Assembly: GCA_023212645.1 (NCBI GenBank)
Contig: JALBYC010000002.1
Location: forward strand, 1,020,305-1,084,304
From: Farysia itapuensis
Taxonomy: Eukaryota; Basidiomycota; Ustilaginomycetes; Ustilaginales; Ustilaginaceae
Direction: 5' to 3'
Length of the DNA: 64,000 bases
Part shown: piece by piece, positions 57,776 through 64,000 of the stretch
How positions within the stretch are numbered: the stretch's first letter is position 1
Layout of the letters: each line of letters opens with the position of its first letter
Notes under the pieces: model-generated
What the model saw: the letters and a program-made list of their open reading frames with translations, nothing else
Database searches by the model: none
Told to the model about the DNA's origin: nothing
Translations under genes and position numbers: made by a program

Positions 57776-57875
57776 GTTTGCCGTCCAATGACGAACTTCA
57801 ATCGAGCAGTCGACACACAGGATAATGGACAATCTGTTTTTAATCAGTAGATATAAGGGGAGACTATCGACATGA

Positions 57876-58986
57876 CTAGCCACGGCCGACGTGACTCGGC
57901 ATGTTTGTTGCTTGGATGACGACGCTCGGAACTAGAGTGGGAGTCAATGGTACGCTCTGCTGCCACGTTGTTGGCGTAGACTTACTGTTGACGCTGAGAG
58001 GCATTTCGGCGACGTGGACAATCTCTTTGCCGACCCTGTGTTGCGCAACGGATAAGGTGTTAGCTCCAGCCTTTCGCGCTTGACTCTTGCTTACTCACCA
58101 TTCGCGGTCCATGGTTGGCTCGTGTCGTAGCGAGCCGTCCGCCTTCCGATACACGGGATGTCAGCTTCGCATTCGGTCCTCAGCTTGATGTTCAGTCTTA
58201 CCTGAGGTACACCTGGACCTTGCTTCATTTTCAAAGTCATTTCCGAAGCGGCATTGCCGACATCGATCTGAGTCACAGCGATGTTAAACTTGCGACCATC
58301 GAGCGACAGAGATTTGCTGAGGCCTGTCATGGCCGTCTTGGTTGCCGTGTAGGGCGAGCTGTGCGGCCTTGGTGCATAGGCACTGATGCTGCCGTTGATG
58401 ATGATGCGACCGCCTTGCGGCTGCTGCTTCTCCATATATCGGAACGCCTCTCGAGCGCACAGATAGGGGGCGGTCAGGTTGACATCTACCGTCGCCTGCC
58501 AGTCGGAGAACTTCTGCTCAGCCAGCGGGACGTTAGGAGGCGAGATGCCTGCGTTGCAGAAGACGAGGTCTACTCGACCAAAGCGTTGAGCTGTCTCTGC
58601 AAACACACGGAGCACGACATCTTCCTTCGTTATGTCTCCCATCACCGGATGACCGATGCCTGACTTGCCTGCCGCCTTCTCCATCAGCTCGACGGTCTCA
58701 TTGAGCTCCTGCTCCCGACGGCCCGTTACGGTGACGTTCCATCCACTACGTGCCAAAGCTATCGCACTCGTCCTTCCGAGCTGCAACGGAAGTGGAGAAG
58801 GTGTCAGTTATTTCAACAAGCCATCTGACACACTGCAAGACTCACACCTGAGGAGCCGCCCGTACTGCAGGACAGGGAACCGGAGCCAGTCAGCACTCTT
58901 TGTCCAGCGCGATGCGCGAGCTCGTAGACTTACACTATTGCCGTCTTCCCAGCGCGAGGGTAGCTGTCTACGTCGTTGGAGCTCAT
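57876..58986 (-). CDS. Six-exon cytosolic short-chain dehydrogenase/reductase
   Basis: Exons on the minus strand: 58934-58986, 58846-58864, 58202-58780, 58099-58142, 57986-58035 and 57876-57931. Introns are 69, 65, 59, 63 and 54 bp, all GT...AG; every junction keeps the frame, giving 266 residues. Classical SDR: cofactor loop TGGSSGLG (19-26), GRREQE after beta-2 (suggests NADP), NAG (100-102), N125, catalytic S155, Y168 and K172 (YTATK). The C-terminus (PQADGSLRHEPTMDREWVGKEIVHVAEMP...VIQATNMPSHVGRG) is typical of a fungal SDR group of unknown substrate. The 19-nt second exon splits the cofactor loop. The last confident gene before the gene-free tail, and by far the most intron-rich here. 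Confidence 0.9.
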
Positions 58987-59221
58987 GTTCGCTGGAGCTG
59001 TTTCCGTCTCAGGATCAGGAAAAGGAAAGGAGTGGGAGAGAAAGGTGAAAGAGTAGCAAGCGGTAGCCCACGCGATATAGTTCAGTCTGTGCGGGGCAGA
59101 CATTCTTGGACCGGACCGGTCGGCCGGTCGCTCCGCGAAATTAGACCCTGAACGGTTAACGGGTTGACGGGCCAAAATGCGCCAAAAATGTCATTGTCGT
59201 GTTAGAGTCCAAAATCGCGCC

Positions 59222-59256
59222 TTAGCTTTCTAGCTTTCGAGCTTTCGAGCTTTCGG
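59222..59256. repeat. Short tandem AGCTTTCG/T repeat
   Basis: Four imperfect head-to-tail copies of an 8-10 bp unit (AGCTTTCT, AGCTTTCG, AGCTTTCG, AGCTTTCG), followed by the related GCTTCAGCTGCTTCAGCGCTTCG. It lies about 240 bp beyond the SDR start. Confidence 0.7.
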
Positions 59257-61639
59257 CTTCAGCTGCTTCAGCGCTTCGATTTAGCGAGCCTAGCCGCGCA
59301 GAAGTCAACCTCTTGTCGTGACCACCATGTCCCACTCCGCGCTTCGCGGCGGCGTTTTACCAGTTTTTTGTAGGATCTTGATCTGATCTCTATTCCCTGT
59401 CTTCTCGTGATCGCTCGCCGCACGCCTTTTGCTTCGTTTTCCCAATTTCTCCGCTTTTCCGGCTCCTGCACGGTTGTATGCATACATGTATGCATCATCG
59501 CGTGTCGCGAAATTCTTCTCCCGTAGAGATCTGGCGGAGATTCAGCTTACAGATCTGCAGGATTTCTCTCAGATCCAAGAGCCTTGTTTGTTGTTTCTGT
59601 GTCTTGTCAGCAACCGGCAGGTCGCCAGACACGTGTCGATATCGTCATGCGCCACATCTGCAGCCATCCCCGCGGCTAGTCAGCTTTTCAAAGCGCAACT
59701 CCTGTTTTCTATCTGCCTCTAGTAGCCAGTAGTCTTCCCCTGCAGCCCCATGCAGGTTGAGACGTCTACCGTGCATGCTCGGTACAAACAGCTGACACAC
59801 TTCTGAAGTGCTTTTCGTGCCTTTTAGCTCTGCCACTCAAATTGTTTCCCTTGCAGCAATCTGCATCCCACCATGCATATGTAAGTTCAACCACATTCCA
59901 GACTCTATAGCATTCCTCCCACCAGGATGTAGCGACTGTTACTAATCGTCGCCTCACGATTACAATCTTGTCTCTACTGTAAGCACGTTGCGCAGATCTC
60001 TTCATGCCCGCACATCCAGGTGAAGTATCCGAGACCCAGATCCTTTTCCGATCTGGTTGCAGATCTTTCCGTTCCTTGCACTTGCATACCCTATCTGGCA
60101 AGTGCTAGACCCCCTTCCCGTCAACAATCGGCATTCCTGCATCCCTTCCCCCTCCTCTAGTCTCCAGCTTTGGCGCTGAGAGGCTCTTGACGTGATGGTC
60201 TCGGGACTCCACTTGGAACGTTTCGGCTTGTCAAGTTTCTCTGCTGGCCGTGATGTCACTCCATAATCTCTCGCGAGGTTTACTTTGGAAATTGGAGTTT
60301 ATAACCACGCGTAGAATCACGTGCATCTCTGTTCTGGTCCAGCACAGTGCAAGCAGACTCCACTTTGTCTGTCCGTCTCGTTCCAGAGCTTTCTGCTGCT
60401 ACATTGAGTCTTACGCCGCTTCGCGAGCCTGGTCTCCACCCACGCCTGCACGAGAACACCCACACGAGAAGATCGTCCGCGACGCAGGCATTTGCTTTCG
60501 ATGCGAGCGAAGCTCGCAGTATTAATTTCAGACTGACTCTTCGACAAACCTTGGACATGCTACTTGCCCACATATCCCACTTTTGACTCATTTTCGCAAG
60601 GATCCTTGATGCAAATGCCGGCCGTTTGTACAGGCTTCGCCATGTGCTACTTTGGGAAAAGCTTTAACTCTTGTTAGATCTATCTCTCCGATTTGTTAGA
60701 TTGATTTTTCGGAAAAAGCTGCCCTTAGCTCGCAGCTTTTTTGTTGATGCATCTTCCCTTCCTACCACCATCATCCCACCTGATCCGTTTTCGGCCCTTT
60801 CCTGTTTCTCATTCTTCTGCCTATTGAACCATGCTTGTCTTTGCGTGGCGACTTCCCTCGTCCGTCGCGGTCCGTCTTACCTCTTTCCGTCGACGTTTCG
60901 CCGTTTGGCGATAGCATATAGGCGACATGCGCACTTCTTTTGCTCCATTTTGTCGGTGATGCTGGCTATTACATGTCAGTATCCTCGTCGTACTGTACAC
61001 GACAGCAACAATTCCTGCCTGCTGGTCTGAGCAGAGCAAGGTGCTTGACGGCGCGTCGTCAGGACGCATTGGCAGTCCTCAATTGCAAGATTTGTCTATC
61101 GATCCTGCTTACGTCGTCACCATGTCTTGTTCCGCGTCTCTTAGATCACTCTATGACTTCGTTCGAGCGAACGAGCGCTATGTCGGCTGCACACGCTCGG
61201 AGCGCTTGCGCCCTTTTAACAGTGTATGCTTGTTATGTCGAGCTTGCTCGAGCAAATGTTGTTCTTTACGGGAGGGCACTGAAGCAGTTTCCTCTTCAGT
61301 ATCCACGCGCGGCACCTCGCGAGTCTGCTTGTGCTCTGCACGCTCCTATGCTTCATGCAGGTTGAAACTCTACCCTGCAGGACCTGCATGCAGCTAGTAG
61401 CCGGGGGGTTAGGTCAATCTCTAACTCACCTCGACGCTCCTATTGCAGCCTGCCAACATTGTATTCGCCACCTGCAGCTTACTTTGCTCGTCATCATGCA
61501 CGTGTAAACTCTACCTCATTCAATCCTGATGCAGGGTATACAAATGAATGGTTGAAGCAGCTTCTACGTATACTTGTTCTTATTGGGCTAGTATATCGGC
61601 CTTTATACACGCGTATACTACGCGTATTCTTAATTCTTT

Positions 61640-61728
61640 CATGACTGTATGCTACCTTCCTCAACTGTATGCTGTCTTGACTGTATGCTGTCTTGACTGT
61701 ATGCTATCAATTCTTGAGTATATGCTAA
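61640..61728 (-). repeat. Inverted mini-array of the terminal repeat (TGACTGTATGCT core)
   Basis: Four to five tandem units of about 16-21 bp with core TGACTGTATGCT on the plus strand. This is the reverse complement of the AGCATACAGTCA core found at 63,570-64,000. Units read TGACTGTATGCTACCTTCCT, CAACTGTATGCTGTCT, TGACTGTATGCTGTCT and TGACTGTATGCTATC, then a degenerate GAGTATATGCT. Confidence 0.85.
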
Positions 61729-62689
61729 ATGTTTGTTCTCTTCATTGTGTGTCACCGGTTGCTCTTTCACTCTGCGGTTTCACTTCGATCATGTCTTTCG
61801 TGCTCCTTGCTTTGTCTTACTCTGCATCTGTCCCATACTTCAAGCTTTCTCTTCGCCTTCCCCTCGCAGTCACGTTATTGTCTGGCAACCCTCGTGTAGG
61901 CTTGTCTGGCTCTTGTTGCTGTTATGTAAATGCGCTGAGATCGATTTTGCGTGAAATTCAGTCTTCTTCTGCGTGTCCTTCGTTTTTCCGATCTCGTTGT
62001 TGCATGTCTAACGGGAATCGCGTCCTTACTTCGTGTCCTCCTTCTCTGTTCGTGTTTCCCTTCGTGACGCATCACGCTCAGACCTGTTTGCGACATTTCC
62101 TCCGACTTTCTTCGCGCACCAGGCGAGAACAATAGGCGTCAGTCTCAAATTTGTCGACGTTGCCGGTTTTACATTCTTTCTCCGATTGCTGAACGTCTCG
62201 CGCCTGAAAAAAAAAAACCACCCACGATACATTAGAGTGTACACAATCAACCACGTCGTAACAGAGGAGAAAATTATTTTAACGTCAGGATCGCAATTAA
62301 AACGATTTAATCATGGGCCGGCCCAGAATTGATATATGTTTACTCTGACCAAAAAAAACGCGCGCACAAAACATGTCCGTCAAATGAGACACGTCCCAGC
62401 ACGTCAAATTCAGGCTTGTCAAACCTCAGCCACCATCATACATGACTGCAGTGCCAGCCACGTCAGTGAGACCGGGAGATTTCTAATGGCTTCGCGTTCA
62501 CAACGTACTTATCCGTGAAGCGGTCAAAAGGAGCATCCGGTTTGTCCCTAAAATTGTGTATGGAAGGCGCGATAATACGGAAGTCTTGACGACGTGGCAG
62601 TTAAAATTGCAAAAGACTGCTGTACGCCTACTACGATAAAACTACGGTGTCTTGACATTCCAGTGATGCCTATGTTTAAGAAGGTGGCA

Positions 62690-62935
62690 ATTCACGATTT
62701 CCTCGTAAAAATAAGATTTAATAATTCATGTACATAAAAACAGTTGTGGGCCGCCTGATATTGGTTTTTATATTTATTGCATATTCAAATTCTTATTTAT
62801 TTATAAATTAATTATTTAACTTATTTAATTTATTTAAGTATTTAATTATTAAATAGTTTGATTTAATTATTTATTTAATCATTTAATTTAATTAATTAAT
62901 AAATTATTATTTTATTTTATTTAAATTTGGATGTA
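62690..62935. repeat. Extremely AT-rich block
   Basis: About 245 bp, nearly pure A/T from 62,765 to 62,930, built of TTTAATTA, ATTTATTT and TTAATTAA words. GC-normal sequence resumes abruptly on the right side. It contrasts with every other part of the window. Possible origin, AT-rich subtelomeric/centromere-type DNA, or decayed microsatellite. Confidence 0.85.
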
Positions 62936-63293
62936 TGCGGTATGGCGATTATACACGCCGGAACCGCCTTGTTGTACCAGCTATCTGTCGTTTGCAACGT
63001 TGGCGCGAAGCCTAGGAGACTGCATGAGAAGGCCTTCAAGATTGAGAACATTCGTGGTTTTTCTTAGCATGATCTTGCGTATGTTGAACTACCGCATAAA
63101 GGGCTCAAACGAAGGAAATGTGAGCATGTAGCGGCGTGATGCAAGCAATGGATGTTTACCGGGTCGAATAGACATGAGCGGACGGACGATAGCGTGATGC
63201 AAGCGGGGGCTACAGAAGGCCAAATGTATCTTAAGGCACACGGGGGTCTCGAGGGACAAATAGATTCCAAAGACAGTTGCCGACAGAACCGGG

Positions 63294-63451
63294 TGTGACC
63301 GAACGTTGGGGGACGATCGCTTTGAGATCAGGAAACTAAGAGGGTATGTGAATTAGGTCCGAAGAAGGGCGGTATATATACCTCTCGTCTTGATCTGGAA
63401 ATTGGCAAAGAGTCTTCGTATACGAGGAGCATCAGACGAGTGTTCTTGCAA
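63294..63451 (+). other. Possible LTR-like segment with TATA palindrome
   Basis: A stretch that begins TGTGACC and ends TTGCA contains GGTATATATACC (63,371-63,382) followed by CTCTCGTCTTG, resembling the promoter part of a retrotransposon LTR. The bases just after it (ACGGTCATAGAACCGG) could be a primer-binding region. No second LTR and no gag/pol frame is visible, so this is tentative. Confidence 0.3.
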
Positions 63452-63565
63452 CGGTCATAGAACCGGAACAAGGTCGAAAGGCACCAGAGGAGGGCGGCCT
63501 CTTATGGCGGTGACCGTCTTGTAGGAGAGGTTCCGCCAGAGAGAGCCTTGTGCCGCCCATGAAAT

Positions 63566-64000
63566 GTCTCTGGAACAATAGCATACAGTCATGGAACGTT
63601 AGCATACAGCCATGGAACGATAGCATACAGCCATGGAACGATAGCATACAACCATGGAACGATAGCATACAGCCATAGAACGATCGCATGTGTCCACGAA
63701 ATCGCAGCATAAGCGTGTGCAGCCACAGTGTGTCCGCAGAAAGTCATGTGGCGTGTGAAGAAATGACAGCATACAGTCAGGAAATGACAGCATACAGTCA
63801 CGAAATGACAGCATACAGTCAGGAAATGACAGCATACAATCAGGAAATGACAGCATACAGTCAAGACAGCATACAGTCAAGACAGCATACAGTCAAGAAA
63901 GGTAGCATACAATCAAGAAAGGTAGCATACAGTCAAGACAGCATACAATCAAGACAGCATACAGTCAAGAAAGGCAGCACACAGTCAAGAAGGGCAGCAT
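63566..64000 (+). repeat. Tandem repeat array, core AGCATACAGTCA, running off the window
   Basis: Three related unit types in order. (A) About five 21-bp units of the form TAGCATACAGCCATGGAACGA from ~63,570 to 63,685, then degenerate copies to ~63,755. (B) Four to five 21-bp units GACAGCATACAGTCAGGAAAT from ~63,766. (C) Alternating 16-bp GACAGCATACAGTCAA and 20-bp GAAAGGTAGCATACAGTCAA units from ~63,850 to the edge. The 21-bp units keep an open frame on the minus strand by chance of length; this is not called as a gene. Confidence 0.95.

Larger units (their letters stand above)
58987..62689. other. Gene-free, pyrimidine-rich tail region
   Basis: 3.7 kb with no supportable gene. From about 59,450 to 62,200 the plus strand is dominated by C and T (tracts such as TTTCT, CTCTG, TGCAG). 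Short frames on both strands lack recognisable motifs and overlap each other. Diverged copies of a CATGCA-GT-AAACTCTACC-like motif occur near 59,748, 61,354 and 61,495. A-runs lie at 62,203-62,216 and 62,350-62,358. It looks like decayed or subtelomeric DNA. Confidence 0.6.

Noticed and set aside
61401..61413. Telomere-like GGGGTTAGG
   Set aside because: Single degenerate copy, no tandem TTAGGG repeats in the window.
62931..63131. 66-codon frame after the AT block
   Set aside because: No motif or homology evident; bounded by repeats.
63432..63880. Minus-strand open frames of repeating Cys-Met-Leu-Ser-Phe type over the array
   Set aside because: They arise because 21-bp units are a multiple of three; composition and lack of other features argue against a gene.
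63766..64000. CRISPR array
   Set aside because: Units are contiguous without unique spacers, and the organism is a eukaryote.

Overview
The window is 64 kb of nuclear DNA from a basidiomycete, most likely a smut or smut-related yeast (Ustilaginomycotina). This rests on moderate-to-high GC, compact spacing, long serine/proline/glutamine-rich insertions in conserved proteins, mostly intron-free genes with short introns (54-82 bp, GTRNGY...YAG), and clear fungal orthologues. The species cannot be named from the sequence. I place 26 protein-coding genes in 1-59 kb, all with ATG starts; several longer open frames begin with GTG or TTG and were trimmed.

Layout. 1-2.7 kb: 5' part of SLH1/ASCC3 helicase (minus, cut by the window edge). 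3.5-6.5: homeodomain protein with a KEN box. 6.7-8.1: glutaminyl cyclase. 8.4-13.4: NPR2 and ATG15 in tandem. 13.6-15.5: TVP38/VTT membrane protein. 15.7-16.4: COA1-like. 16.7-18.2: YCK-type casein kinase 1. 18.6-22.2: POL5. 23.9-26.7: CDC25. 26.9-28.9: a DNA glycosylase fused to a NatD (Naa40)-type N-terminal acetyltransferase. 29.3-31.7: large disordered nuclear-type protein. 32.8-36.8: JSN1/PUF2-type RRM-Pumilio protein. 37.1-38.7: unknown protein. 38.8-39.9: membrane SDR. 40.1-41.1: RPA34 (Pol I). 41.3-42.4: PDX1. 42.7-44.9: ZAP1-type zinc-responsive factor. 45.0-45.7: glycine cleavage H protein. 47.1-48.3: multi-pass membrane protein. 48.7-50.0: mitochondrial carrier. 50.1-50.9: NDUFAF3-like. 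51.1-52.6: RING-CH ligase. 52.7-54.4: ELP3. 54.6-57.8: FAS1 protein of the Fsc1 type. 57.9-59.0: six-exon SDR.

From 59 kb to the right edge no gene is supported. This 5-kb tail is pyrimidine-rich on the plus strand, then has a block of almost pure A/T (62.7-62.9 kb), a TATA-bearing LTR-like stretch, and a tandem array with core AGCATACAGTCA at 63.57-64.0 kb. A short inverted copy of that array lies at 61.64-61.73 kb. It looks subtelomeric or repeat-margin DNA.

Functional themes: nutrient signalling and autophagy (NPR2, ATG15, Fsc1-like), cell cycle (homeodomain protein with KEN, CDC25), ribosome biogenesis and translation quality (POL5, RPA34, SLH1, ELP3, PUF), and mitochondrial proteins (COA1-like, PDX1, H protein, carrier, NDUFAF3-like). 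There is no sign of a gene cluster in the biosynthetic sense. The most unusual item is the glycosylase-NatD fusion, whose linker carries several SUMO-type motifs. Introns are also unevenly spread: none recognised in the 12 genes left of 32.8 kb, 16 in 9 of the 14 genes to the right.
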